Below are positions 8,714-16,235 of a stretch of 37,462 bases of DNA, in pieces. Source of the DNA: Pseudomonadota bacterium (GTDB lineage Bacteria; Pseudomonadota; Alphaproteobacteria; Rhizobiales; Hyphomicrobiaceae). A program made the position numbers and the translations under genes. The stretch is from assembly GCA_018242255.1 (NCBI GenBank), contig JAFECH010000007.1, positions 1 to 37,462 of the forward strand, written 5' to 3'. The first letter of the stretch is position 1. Each line of letters opens with the position of its first letter. Below the pieces are notes generated by a model, which saw only the letters and a list, made by a program, of their open reading frames with translations, was not told where the DNA came from and did no database searches.

Positions 8714-8943
8714 AGCGGCCCGTTTTCGTGCCGGTCGATTTCGTCGAGCGTCGGCCGGCGGGGGCGCGGACCCTTATTGCGCGGCAGCAGCAAGAGCCAG
8801 ATTACAAACGGCGGTACGAGGAAGCTCCACGCCGTCCAGTATGACAGGTCCCGATTCTTCATGCCTGCGAGAGCCGCCGCCAACACCGAGGCTGCGATTG
8901 CGATCACGCCCCAGAGCACGATCCATTGCATTGCCATCGACAT
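8710..8943 (-). CDS. Small two-span membrane protein at the end of the nad operon
   Basis: The ATG at 8943 is preceded by GGGAGGA with ideal spacing and gives 77 aa; a TTG start overlapping the nadC stop (9024) would add 27 residues but lacks a ribosome site. There are two hydrophobic segments (about residues 5-27 and 40-56: WIVLWGVIAIAASVLAAALAG and WTAWSFLVPPFVIWLLLL), then a basic, proline-rich cytoplasmic-looking tail (RNKGPRPRRPTLDEIDRHE). I recognise no family. It follows nadC by 77 nt on the same strand and may be cotranscribed with the NAD genes. It overlaps the 3' end of ppdK tail to tail by 4 bp. Confidence 0.62.
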   Translation of the reverse strand: MSMAMQWIVLWGVIAIAASVLAAALAGMKNRDLSYWTAWSFLVPPFVIWLLLLPRNKGPRPRRPTLDEIDRHENGPL

Positions 8944-9020
8944 GCCGATCCTCCCAAACCCAAGTCCGAGACTCAAAGCTATTACCACAGTCAGCCAGAT
9001 GCGAGCCGACTGTGGCGAAT

Positions 9021-9893
9021 TCAAGCAGTGCTGAACGAACTCTTTTTCGGCGGTGTGACGAAATCAAGCCCCAGGTCGAGAACGGGCGCTGAATGTGTCA
9101 GGGCACCGACCGAGATCAGATCGACGCCGCTCGCCGCAATTTCCTTGACCGTATCGAGGTTAACGCCACCCGAGGCTTCCGTCAGGCAGCGCCCCGCGAC
9201 CGCCGCTACCGCCGTGCGCAATTCCTGCGGGGTCATGTTGTCGAGCAGCACGCAATCGACTTTTTCCCGCATGACGACATCAAGCTGGTCGAGCGTGTCG
9301 ACTTCGACTTCGATTTTCGTCATGTGGCCCGCTGCATCGCGGGCGGCCTTGATCGCTTCCGCAACGCCACCGGCGGCAACGATGTGATTGTCTTTGATCA
9401 GAATGGCGTCGAATAGCCCGAAGCGATGATTGTGGCCGCCGCCGCACCGCACCGCGTATTTCTCGAAGGCGCGAAGTCCGGGCGTCGTCTTGCGCGTATC
9501 TACGATTTTCGCTTTCGTTCCCGCCGTCGCTTCGACATAGCGCTGCGTCAGCGTTGCAATCCCGCACATCCGGCCCATGAAGTTAAGGGCGACGCGCTCG
9601 GCTGTGAGAATGGCGCGGGCGTTGCCGCTGATCCGCGCAACCGTATCGCGGGCGACAATAAACTGCCCGTCGTCGATATCGACCTCAAAACGGCAATCGG
9701 GATCGAGTTCCTGGAACGCGGCTTCGGCGAGCGCGATTCCCGCGACGACGCCGGGCTTTCGCGCCACGAGCAGCGCGTCCGCCCGCACGTCGGCGCCGAC
9801 GGTCGCATTTGTCGTGATGTCGCCGCTGAGGCCGAGATCTTCGGTAAGCGCAGCGCGAACGGCGGCGAGAACAAGATTATGGGAAAGCATCAT
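9021..9893 (-). CDS. nadC: Nicotinate-nucleotide diphosphorylase (quinolinate phosphoribosyltransferase)
   Basis: The enzyme converts quinolinate and PRPP to nicotinate mononucleotide, CO2 and diphosphate, the third step of the aspartate route to NAD. The ATG at 9893 (a tandem ATGATG) follows the nadB stop by 22 nt and gives 290 aa, the usual size. Family motifs are clear: EDLGLSGDITT near the N terminus, AERVALNFMGRMCGIAT, the substrate-binding VDTRKTTPGLRAFEKYAVRCGG / HNHRFGLFDAILIKDNH, EVEVDTLDQL, VLLDNMTP, EASGGVNLDTV and GVDLISVGALTHS. The frame extends upstream to 9968 inside nadB, but those 25 residues do not fit the family. It is the third gene of the nadABC operon. Confidence 0.95.
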   Translation of the reverse strand: MMLSHNLVLAAVRAALTEDLGLSGDITTNATVGADVRADALLVARKPGVVAGIALAEAAFQELDPDCRFEVDIDDGQFIVARDTVARISGNARAILTAERVALNFMGRMCGIATLTQRYVEATAGTKAKIVDTRKTTPGLRAFEKYAVRCGGGHNHRFGLFDAILIKDNHIVAAGGVAEAIKAARDAAGHMTKIEVEVDTLDQLDVVMREKVDCVLLDNMTPQELRTAVAAVAGRCLTEASGGVNLDTVKEIAASGVDLISVGALTHSAPVLDLGLDFVTPPKKSSFSTA

Positions 9894-9915
9894 TGGATAA
9901 CTTACGGGACTTTCT

Positions 9916-11577
9916 TTAAGGGCAGGCAGCAAGCGGCGGCGCCTCGGAGCGCCGCTTCGAGACATCATCCATCGCGTCGAGGTCGGCGAGCGTTATGAAC
10001 GTGCGCTGCGCCAGCGCTGGGTTCGTCTGCGGATAGTCGACGCGGTAATGGCCGCCGCGGCTCTCCTTGCGAAGCAGGGCGGCCGCAGCGATCATTCGCG
10101 CTGCGAGCAGCATGTTGGACAGCACGCGATCATTGGCATTGCTCGCCTCGAGTGCCTTCAGTTCGGTGAGTGCTTTTTTCAGGCCGCGCCCAGAGCGCTG
10201 AACGCCCACGTGTGTCGTCATGATGTTGCGCAGCGCCTGCATCGCTTCTTTCCGCGAGGCGGTATCAGCTGCTCGTCCACTGCCGGGAATGCGATGTGGA
10301 ACGACGAAATGTCCGATGCGATCGTTCGGAAGCAATTCGCGAATATCGTTGGCGACGCGCGCGCCAAAGACCACCGCTTCCAGCAGCGAGTTCGAAGCAA
10401 GGCGGTTGGCACCATGAAGACCCGTCGATGCAACTTCGCCAACGGCCCAAAGCCCTGTAAGGCTCGTGCGGCCGTGCTCGTCGGTCGCGATGCCGCCCAT
10501 GTGATAGTGCTCGGCCGGTGCGACCGGGATAAGATCCGTCGACGGATCGATGCCTGCGCGTTGGCAATGTCCCCAGACGGTCGGAAATTCTTTTGCGAAA
10601 TGCGCGCCGATCGCGGTACGGCAGTCGAGATAGACGCGGCGTCCGGCGTTAAGCTCGTTATAAACGGCGCGCGCAACGACGTCTCTCGGCGCAAGTTCTC
10701 CACGCGGGTCGATTGCCAGCATGAAGCGCTCGCCGTCGGAATTGATCAGCGTCGCGCCTTCGCCGCGCAGCGCTTCCGTCGCCAAAGGCGCGGGATCGAT
10801 GCCGGCATCAATCGCAGTCGGATGAAATTGCACGAATTCCGGATCTGCAATCACTGCTCCGGCGCGCGCGGCCATCGCCAGTGCTTCGCCCTTGGCGTAA
10901 GACGGGTTGGTCGTCAGCGCGAACAACGCGCCGACGCCGCCGGTCGCCAGCACCACCGCCGAAGCTGGCACGAAAGCGTAGCGGCCATTGCCAAGTGCCG
11001 TCGGACGGATCAGGCGCACGCCTTCAACGCGGCCGCCGTCCGCAACGATAAGATCGTCAGCTTCGTAGCCTTCGAGCACGCGGATCGACGGTGTCGCGCG
11101 TACAGCCGCAATCAGCGCCTGCATGATCGCAGCACCGGCCTTGTCGCCGGAAACGCGCACGACGCGTTTTTCCGAATGCGCGGCTTCCTTGGAAAGCACG
11201 TAATGGCCTTCAAGATCGCGATCGAACGGCACGCCGTATCCGAGCAGATCGCGAATGCGATCCGGACCTTCATCCGCAACGAGGCGCGCGACATCCGGAT
11301 CGACGATCCCGGCGCCCGCCTCGATGGTATCGGCCGCATGTTTTGCGGTGCTGTCTCCTTCGCCGACGGCAGCTGCAATGCCGCCCTGAGCCCACATGCT
11401 CGAAGCGCCTTCGCCGAGCGGCGCCGCAGCAATCACCGTCACCGGCAGAGGCGCGAGCTTCAGCGCCGTAAAGAGACCCGCAAGACCGGCCCCGATAATG
11501 ACGACGTCACCGGGACCGGGCTCACCTTTGAAGCCTTTGAAGTCCGTTGCCAGATAGCGCTTCTTATGTGCGGCCAT
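9916..11577 (-). CDS. nadB: L-aspartate oxidase
   Basis: This FAD flavoprotein oxidises L-aspartate to iminoaspartate, the substrate of NadA. The ATG at 11577 has AGGAGG eight bases upstream, which settles the start although the frame is open to 11829; the product is 553 aa. FAD-binding GAGLAGL lies at residues 29-35. Later motifs are SMWAQGGIAAA, the GxGAGIVDP region, DPEFVQFHPTA, LATEALRGEGA, RDVVARA, HYHMGGI (active-site region) and GEVASTGLHGANRLASNSLLEAVVFG, all typical of NadB rather than succinate dehydrogenase. The C-terminal helical domain ends with RGGHYRVDYP. It sits 47 nt after nadA and 22 nt before nadC, in the order of the pathway. Confidence 0.96.
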   Translation of the reverse strand: MAAHKKRYLATDFKGFKGEPGPGDVVIIGAGLAGLFTALKLAPLPVTVIAAAPLGEGASSMWAQGGIAAAVGEGDSTAKHAADTIEAGAGIVDPDVARLVADEGPDRIRDLLGYGVPFDRDLEGHYVLSKEAAHSEKRVVRVSGDKAGAAIMQALIAAVRATPSIRVLEGYEADDLIVADGGRVEGVRLIRPTALGNGRYAFVPASAVVLATGGVGALFALTTNPSYAKGEALAMAARAGAVIADPEFVQFHPTAIDAGIDPAPLATEALRGEGATLINSDGERFMLAIDPRGELAPRDVVARAVYNELNAGRRVYLDCRTAIGAHFAKEFPTVWGHCQRAGIDPSTDLIPVAPAEHYHMGGIATDEHGRTSLTGLWAVGEVASTGLHGANRLASNSLLEAVVFGARVANDIRELLPNDRIGHFVVPHRIPGSGRAADTASRKEAMQALRNIMTTHVGVQRSGRGLKKALTELKALEASNANDRVLSNMLLAARMIAAAALLRKESRGGHYRVDYPQTNPALAQRTFITLADLDAMDDVSKRRSEAPPLAACP

Positions 11578-11624
11578 TGAATTGCCCTCCTGGGCGAAGT
11601 TGACCCCGGCGCTTCGTTCATTTC

Positions 11625-12683
11625 TCAATTCGTCAGATTGACCATACGCTCGACCGCGCGGCGTGCGCGGGCTGCGATACCGGGATCGACCGTCACCTCG
11701 TGCTGCATGTGCACGAGGCTGTCGTAGATGTTTTCCAGGCTGATGCGCTTCATGTGTGGGCAGAGATTGCACGGCCGGATGAATTCGACCTCCGGCGCCT
11801 CGACGGCGACATTCGAAGCCATCGAGCATTCAGTGACGAGCATCACTTTGCGCGGATGCTTGTCTTTGACCCACTTGATCATGCCGGACGTTGAACCCGT
11901 GAAGTCTGCTGCCGCGATAACGTCGGGCGGACATTCCGGATGTGCGATGATCTTCAGGCCCGGCTCGTCGGCGCGCATGCGATTGAGCTCTTCGCCCGTG
12001 AATCGTTCGTGCACCTCGCACGCACCTTTCCACGTGATCACTTCGACCTTGGTCTGAGATTGCACCCATTTCGCCAGATACTGGTCGGGTATGCACAGAA
12101 CGCGCGGGACGCCGAGGCTTTCAACGACCTTCACGGCGTTCGCCGACGTGCAAGTGATATCGCATTCCGCTTTCACGGCTGCCGACGTGTTGACATAGGT
12201 GACGATCGGGACGCCCGGATAAGCTTCGCGAAGCATGCGAACGTCTTCCGGCGTGATCGAGGACGCCAGAGAACAGCCTGCGCGCATATCAGGTATGAGA
12301 ACCGTCTTTTCAGGGGACAACAGCTTCGAGGTTTCCGCCATGAAGTGAACGCCGGCCTGAACGATCACTTTCGCGTCAACGCGCGCCGCTTCCTTAGCGA
12401 GCTGCAAAGAGTCGCCGCGAAAATCCGAAACGCAGTGAAAGATCTCCGGCGTCATGTAGTTGTGCGCCAGAATGACAGCGTTCCGCTGCACCTTGAGTTC
12501 GTTGATCGCCTTGATCAGCGGCGCGTAGTAAGGCCACTCCATCGGCGTGATGACGTGCTTCACGCGCGCATAGAGCGGCGCCATCTCCTTTTCGAGGGCA
12601 GGCGACCACGAATAGGGCAACGGCTTCCGAGCCTTCTCGCGGGACGCGGAAGCAGGAGCCAATGTCGAAACCGCAGAAACCAT
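11625..12683 (-). CDS. nadA: Quinolinate synthase A
   Basis: NadA condenses iminoaspartate with dihydroxyacetone phosphate to quinolinate and carries an oxygen-sensitive 4Fe-4S cluster. The ATG at 12683 has GGAGGG upstream; the product is 352 aa. Cluster ligands are visible: C137 ([10 protein letters not shown]), C222 ([11 protein letters not shown]) and C305 or C308 ([11 protein letters not shown]). Other family motifs are [48 protein letters not shown] and STSGMIKWV. The first about 40 residues are variable. It is the first gene of nadABC, and its upstream region carries two copies of a palindrome that probably bind NadQ. Confidence 0.97.
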   Translation of the reverse strand: MVSAVSTLAPASASREKARKPLPYSWSPALEKEMAPLYARVKHVITPMEWPYYAPLIKAINELKVQRNAVILAHNYMTPEIFHCVSDFRGDSLQLAKEAARVDAKVIVQAGVHFMAETSKLLSPEKTVLIPDMRAGCSLASSITPEDVRMLREAYPGVPIVTYVNTSAAVKAECDITCTSANAVKVVESLGVPRVLCIPDQYLAKWVQSQTKVEVITWKGACEVHERFTGEELNRMRADEPGLKIIAHPECPPDVIAAADFTGSTSGMIKWVKDKHPRKVMLVTECSMASNVAVEAPEVEFIRPCNLCPHMKRISLENIYDSLVHMQHEVTVDPGIAARARRAVERMVNLTN

Positions 12684-12699
12684 TCTTCGTGCCCTCCAC

Positions 12700-12720
12700 A
12701 TATGCTCGATAAGAGCATAT
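12700..12720 (-). promoter_or_regulatory. Probable NadQ operator 1 (21-bp palindrome)
   Basis: ATATGCTC-GATAA-GAGCATAT is a perfect inverted repeat 17 bp upstream of the nadA start. It shares the core ATGCTC-N5-GAGCAT with a second site 69 bp further up (centre to centre). The position close to the start codon fits a repressor site overlapping the transcription start or leader. That NadQ binds it is inferred from the adjacent nadQ gene. Confidence 0.78.
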
Positions 12721-12764
12721 TTAGCTTACGAGACGCGCCGGCAGGTCTGCCGTGCACGGTCAAC

Positions 12765-12793
12765 TCAGGAATGCTCAGAAAGAGCATTCCTGA
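12765..12793 (-). promoter_or_regulatory. Probable NadQ operator 2 (29-bp palindrome)
   Basis: TCAGGAATGCTC-AGAAA-GAGCATTCCTGA is a perfect 12-bp inverted repeat with a 5-bp centre, same core and same spacing as operator 1. On the minus strand a TTGACC hexamer (12757-12762) lies just downstream of it and might be a -35 box, but no matching -10 is evident at 17 bp. The two sites could hold a bridged repressor. Confidence 0.78.
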
Positions 12794-12827
12794 ACGTGTT
12801 TAAAATAATAGATCTGAGAACGAATTT

Positions 12828-12850
12828 CCAGGGCGGAGGTTCCGCCCCGG
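12828..12850 (-). terminator. Possible terminator of nadQ
   Basis: GGGCGGA (12831-12837) and TCCGCCC (12841-12847) form a 7-bp GC stem with a 3-nt loop, with flanking CC/GG pairs after one mismatch. It begins about 18 nt after the nadQ stop on the minus strand. There is no good U-tract, so it may instead slow transcription into nadA. Confidence 0.4.
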
Positions 12851-12868
12851 ACGCCGGCGATCGGCCGA

Positions 12869-13924
12869 TCAGCTCCGGCTCGGCGGGGCCGAGACCCGAA
12901 CGCCTGGAGCAGGGCGCTCCAACAGCACTTCCCGACGGAACCGGAAAAGCTTGGCCGGGCGGCCACCGGTACGCGTCTTTACATCTCCCGTCGGCTCGAC
13001 AAGGCCTGCGCCTTCGACCAAGCGTCGGAAGTTTTGCTTGTGCAGGTGTGGGCCAAGAATGGCTTCCACCGTCTTCTGCAACTCATACAGCGTGAACTCG
13101 TCTGGCATCAGCTCAAACACCACCGGACGATATTTGATTTTGGCGCGCGTACGGCTGATCGCCGTTGCCAAAATCCGACGATGATCAGCCTGCATCGGAA
13201 GGCCAAGCTTCGGTCGGTCCGTCCACTCACGCGCAGTAGGACGACCGTCGCGCAGTGCCTCCTCGGCGAGACCTGCTTCGTAAAGCAGCTCGAACCGCTC
13301 AAGGACTTTCTCTTCATCCCAGGCGGTGCCGTCGAGGCCAAAGCAGATCCGAGCCCGATCGGCGCGCGCAATGGTCGGCTGGGATGTCGCAACACCGCTC
13401 GACTTTTCCGCCCATGCCTTGAGACGTGGTTCGATGTCTCGGGCGATGATCTCCGGCCGGCCACGGCGCCAGTCTTCCCAAGGGAAATACTGATACCAGC
13501 TACGCCACAACCCATCGGTCAGACCATGGTGGCCGATCGCCTGTGTCAATGCGAGATAGCCGATCGAGATGAAATGCGGAGCCGTATCGCCCGGTTCGGG
13601 CTGGCGGCCGCGATCGGCGAACGTATAAAGCTGTTCAGCATAGCCCAGCTCCAGACCGGTCTGGTCTTGAACCCATGATCTCAGGCCACTCTCGAGCGTG
13701 CGATGAGCACGCGGATTGAACGGCCCGTACGGCAGCATGTCGGTAGCGCCGATGCTGTCCGGCTCCGCGCGGACGACCAGCGCTACAGGTTCATTATCGG
13801 ACACGGCGACAATAGCCGCGTTCAACCCAATCCCGACAGACGGATCATAGTCGCGCTCTTCTTCAGGAGCTCGCTGAGACTTGTCGGGCGTCGGTTTTCT
13901 CCGGCCAGAAAGTTCCATGTTCAT
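12869..13924 (-). CDS. nadQ: NadQ-type transcriptional regulator of NAD biosynthesis
   Basis: The product (351 aa from the ATG at 13924, which has GGGGAAG six bases upstream; the frame is open to 13996) matches the NadQ/COG4111 family. The N-terminal half is a Nudix-like domain without the catalytic Nudix box (VGIGLNAAIVAV, LPYGPFNPRAHRTLESGLRSWVQDQTGLELGYAEQLYTF), thus probably a nucleotide sensor. A middle segment has WYQYFPWEDWRRGRP. The C-terminal part is a winged helix-turn-helix (KIKYRPVVFELMPDEFTL, HKQNFRRLVE, GRPAKLFRFR). In Alphaproteobacteria NadQ is a predicted regulator of nadABC. Its place directly upstream of nadA, with paired palindromes between, supports that strongly. No copy of the palindrome lies before nadQ itself, so autoregulation is not indicated. 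Confidence 0.88.
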   Translation of the reverse strand: MNMELSGRRKPTPDKSQRAPEEERDYDPSVGIGLNAAIVAVSDNEPVALVVRAEPDSIGATDMLPYGPFNPRAHRTLESGLRSWVQDQTGLELGYAEQLYTFADRGRQPEPGDTAPHFISIGYLALTQAIGHHGLTDGLWRSWYQYFPWEDWRRGRPEIIARDIEPRLKAWAEKSSGVATSQPTIARADRARICFGLDGTAWDEEKVLERFELLYEAGLAEEALRDGRPTAREWTDRPKLGLPMQADHRRILATAISRTRAKIKYRPVVFELMPDEFTLYELQKTVEAILGPHLHKQNFRRLVEGAGLVEPTGDVKTRTGGRPAKLFRFRREVLLERPAPGVRVSAPPSRS

Positions 13925-14032
13925 GTGTATCTTCCCCGTGCTCCCCATGAGGCGAGCTAGTAGCCGATCATGGCGATTTTCAGATAAGCCTCTCAACGAA
14001 AACCGCGAAGCAGCCCCAAAAACGCCAGATTG

Positions 14033-14641
14033 TCAGTACGGCAACAATTCCGCGAACTTGGCTAGAAAGAGCGTTTGGGCATCACTCGCCGACACGGGTT
14101 CTAATACGGTCAGGGCGTTATGAAGTTCCGTCGGTAAATTCGGAATTCCAAAAAAAGTTTCCGCCTCAGACTTTTCGAACCCCGCAAGACGAGTTGCTTC
14201 GTAGTAGGCCGCAATCGTATCCGCCTGTTTAATCGCGCCTGCTGCGCCAAGGCTTAGGTCTCGAATTCCGAACCGGCAATAGACCGCTTGGAGGAGATTG
14301 TGTTCGAACGCTTTATAGTCCAGGCCAATTGCTGTTTTGAATGGACTAATAAGATCGCCGATGACGTACTCTGGCGCGTCATGCAAAAGCGCGGCAAGAA
14401 GCTCATTTTGCGTATATTCCGGCTGTAGCACATTAACGATGTCTGTGACGATAAGACTGTGCTGTGCGACCGAGAATGCATAGGAGCCTTGCGTCTGCCC
14501 GTTCCACCGCGCCACGCGCGCCAGGCCGTGTGCAATATCTTCGATCTCGATGTCTTTTGGATCGGGCGATAGCAGATCGAGCCGCCGGCCGGAGAGCATT
14601 CGTTGCCAGGCGCGGGTTTTAGATTGGTTTGAGGACGTCAT
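14033..14641 (-). CDS. HD-domain phosphohydrolase (YfbR-like)
   Basis: This 202-aa protein carries the HD metal-binding set: H in FSVAQHSLIV, the HD pair in ALLHDAPEYVIGDL and a later D in IKQADTIAAYYEATRL. This arrangement is like the 5'-deoxynucleotidase YfbR, so a nucleotide monophosphatase role is likely but unproven. The start at 14641 overlaps the stop of tag in an ATGA junction, which fixes it (the frame also extends to 14698). It is the last gene of ygfZ-tag-HD, 108 nt ahead of nadQ on the same strand. A nucleotide-pool or repair link with Tag is plausible. Confidence 0.85.
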   Translation of the reverse strand: MTSSNQSKTRAWQRMLSGRRLDLLSPDPKDIEIEDIAHGLARVARWNGQTQGSYAFSVAQHSLIVTDIVNVLQPEYTQNELLAALLHDAPEYVIGDLISPFKTAIGLDYKAFEHNLLQAVYCRFGIRDLSLGAAGAIKQADTIAAYYEATRLAGFEKSEAETFFGIPNLPTELHNALTVLEPVSASDAQTLFLAKFAELLPY

Positions 14642-15243
14642 AATCCCGGGATCTTGAGTTTCTTTTGAAGCTTCGCGCACGGAGCATATCGAAAGCACGT
14701 CACGAGATGATCGTTGACCATGCCGGTTGACTGCATGAAGGCGTAGAGCGTTGTCGATCCGACGAAGCGGAAGCCATCGGCTTTCAGAGCTTTGCTCATC
14801 CGCTTCGAAATGTCGGTTTCAGTGCGAATGTCTTTCGAGGATGTTATCTCATTGACGATAGGGCGGCCATCAAGAAAGCCCCACAAATAACGCGAAAACG
14901 GCATACGCTCCGATAAGTCTAGAAACGCTTGAGCATTCGAGATCGTGGCTTCGATCTTGGCGCGATTCCGGATGATACCTTCGTTCTTCATGAGCCGTTC
15001 GACGTCGCGCGCGGTGTAGCGCGAGATGCGCTCCGCATCGAAGTTATGGAAGGCTGCGCGAAAGTTCTCACGCTTGCGTAAAATAGTGATCCACGACAGG
15101 CCTGCTTGAAAGCCTTCCAAAACCAGCTTTTCAAACAGTGCGCGATCGTCGGTCATCGGCACGCCCCACTCTTCGTCGTGGTAGCGGATGTAGTCTGCAT
15201 CGGCGCCTGCCCAAGTGCAGCGATGAATCTCCTTCTCCGCCAT
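14638..15243 (-). CDS. tag: DNA-3-methyladenine glycosylase I
   Basis: Tag removes 3-methyladenine from alkylated DNA. The 201-aa product keeps the zinc-snap residues C9, H22, H179 and C183 in the family order (RCTW, YHDEEWG, NDHLVTCFRY) and the substrate-recognition Glu (E43 in VLEGFQAGLSW). GIIRNRAKIEATISNAQ is also characteristic. The start ATG shares one base with the stop of ygfZ (TAATG), and its own stop overlaps the next start (ATGA), so the three genes are probably translationally coupled. Confidence 0.96.
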   Translation of the reverse strand: MAEKEIHRCTWAGADADYIRYHDEEWGVPMTDDRALFEKLVLEGFQAGLSWITILRKRENFRAAFHNFDAERISRYTARDVERLMKNEGIIRNRAKIEATISNAQAFLDLSERMPFSRYLWGFLDGRPIVNEITSSKDIRTETDISKRMSKALKADGFRFVGSTTLYAFMQSTGMVNDHLVTCFRYAPCAKLQKKLKIPGL

Positions 15244-16154
15244 TACGATGGCGTCCGTGTCGGCTGCGATGATCGTGCGGTCGCTGCGGAACGATAGCGG
15301 CTCATCGCATTCTCATCTGGAGTAATCGCAATTCCGCCCGCCGTAAGCGGCTGATTTTTTTCCTCAGCGTCGAGAACGCGGTCGAGGCGAAGCATCGCGA
15401 TTGCGTGCGTTCCATCGGCTGTGCCGATACGCCCGACAGGAATATCGCCGAGAAGAATTTCGCAATTGGCTTCCAGTGGCGCGTTGGCGGAAATTTTGAC
15501 GGCGCGCTTGCGCACCAGTGTTTTATTTTGCATCCGCGCGACCACTTCCTGTCCGACGAAACAGCCCTTGGTAAAAGACACGCCATTGAGCAAATCGAAA
15601 TCGGCTTCGTGCGGATAAGCATCACCGAATTCGAAGTCTTTGCCACCTTCGGGAATGCCGAATTCAATGCGCAGTGCGTCGTAGGCGAGGGGCGAATCGC
15701 TCTCCGGCTCCGCGTGATCCGGCGTCGAAAAATTTTTATCAGGGGCGGCGAAAAGTCTTAGGCCGAGAGCTGGATGACGCGGGTCCGGGAACGAAATGCC
15801 GCGGCCCTCTGCAAGCTTTTTCGAATCGTCTCCCCACACGGCATAGACTTTGAAAGAATCCGAAACATCCGTGATCGTGACGTCGGCGCGCAGTTTGTAC
15901 ATTGCCAGACGCTTCGCGAGGTCAGCCGCTTTCGCAAGCGCAACGTCGAGCAGATAGCCGTCGCCGTGACGGACGGCAAAAAAGTCGAACAGGATTTTGC
16001 CCTGAGGTGCCAGCAGCGCGGCATGCCGAGCTTCTCCGTCCGCGAGGCCCTCAAGATCGTTGGTCACCAGCCCTTGCAGCAGCTTCTCGCTGTCGGGGCC
16101 GGTGACGCTGACGACACCACGGTCGGCTAGTCGCGCTATCTTTGCGGCAGACAT
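15243..16154 (-). CDS. ygfZ: Folate-binding YgfZ-family protein
   Basis: YgfZ is a tetrahydrofolate-dependent protein that helps maintain some Fe-S enzymes. The protein (303 aa from the ATG at 16154) has the diagnostic motif KGCFVGQEVVARM (residues 196-208, conserved Cys 198) and a GcvT-like fold (VSVTGPDSEKLLQGLVTND, LLAPQGKILFDFF, DALRIEFGIPEGGKDF). The frame is open to 16451, but that extension overlaps the divergent dihydroorotase-like gene and is not family sequence. It heads the ygfZ-tag-HD run and is divergent from the gene at 16236 with 81 bp between. Confidence 0.93.
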   Translation of the reverse strand: MSAAKIARLADRGVVSVTGPDSEKLLQGLVTNDLEGLADGEARHAALLAPQGKILFDFFAVRHGDGYLLDVALAKAADLAKRLAMYKLRADVTITDVSDSFKVYAVWGDDSKKLAEGRGISFPDPRHPALGLRLFAAPDKNFSTPDHAEPESDSPLAYDALRIEFGIPEGGKDFEFGDAYPHEADFDLLNGVSFTKGCFVGQEVVARMQNKTLVRKRAVKISANAPLEANCEILLGDIPVGRIGTADGTHAIAMLRLDRVLDAEEKNQPLTAGGIAITPDENAMSRYRSAATARSSQPTRTPS

Positions 16155-16235
16155 CGGCTCACGCTCGGTTGCAAACGGGAAGAGAGTTACGTATGCGGGG
16201 TTCCGCTTGATGGCAAGACCGAGGAGTTTCCCGAA

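Noticed and set aside
10048-11580. 510-codon plus-strand reading frame opposite nadB
   Set aside because: It is the antisense shadow of nadB, an unmistakable gene. The product is rich in Arg, His and Cys and has no recognisable domain.
11940-12803. 287-codon plus-strand frame opposite nadA and the palindromes
   Set aside because: Antisense to nadA; Arg/His-rich with no domain or ribosome site.
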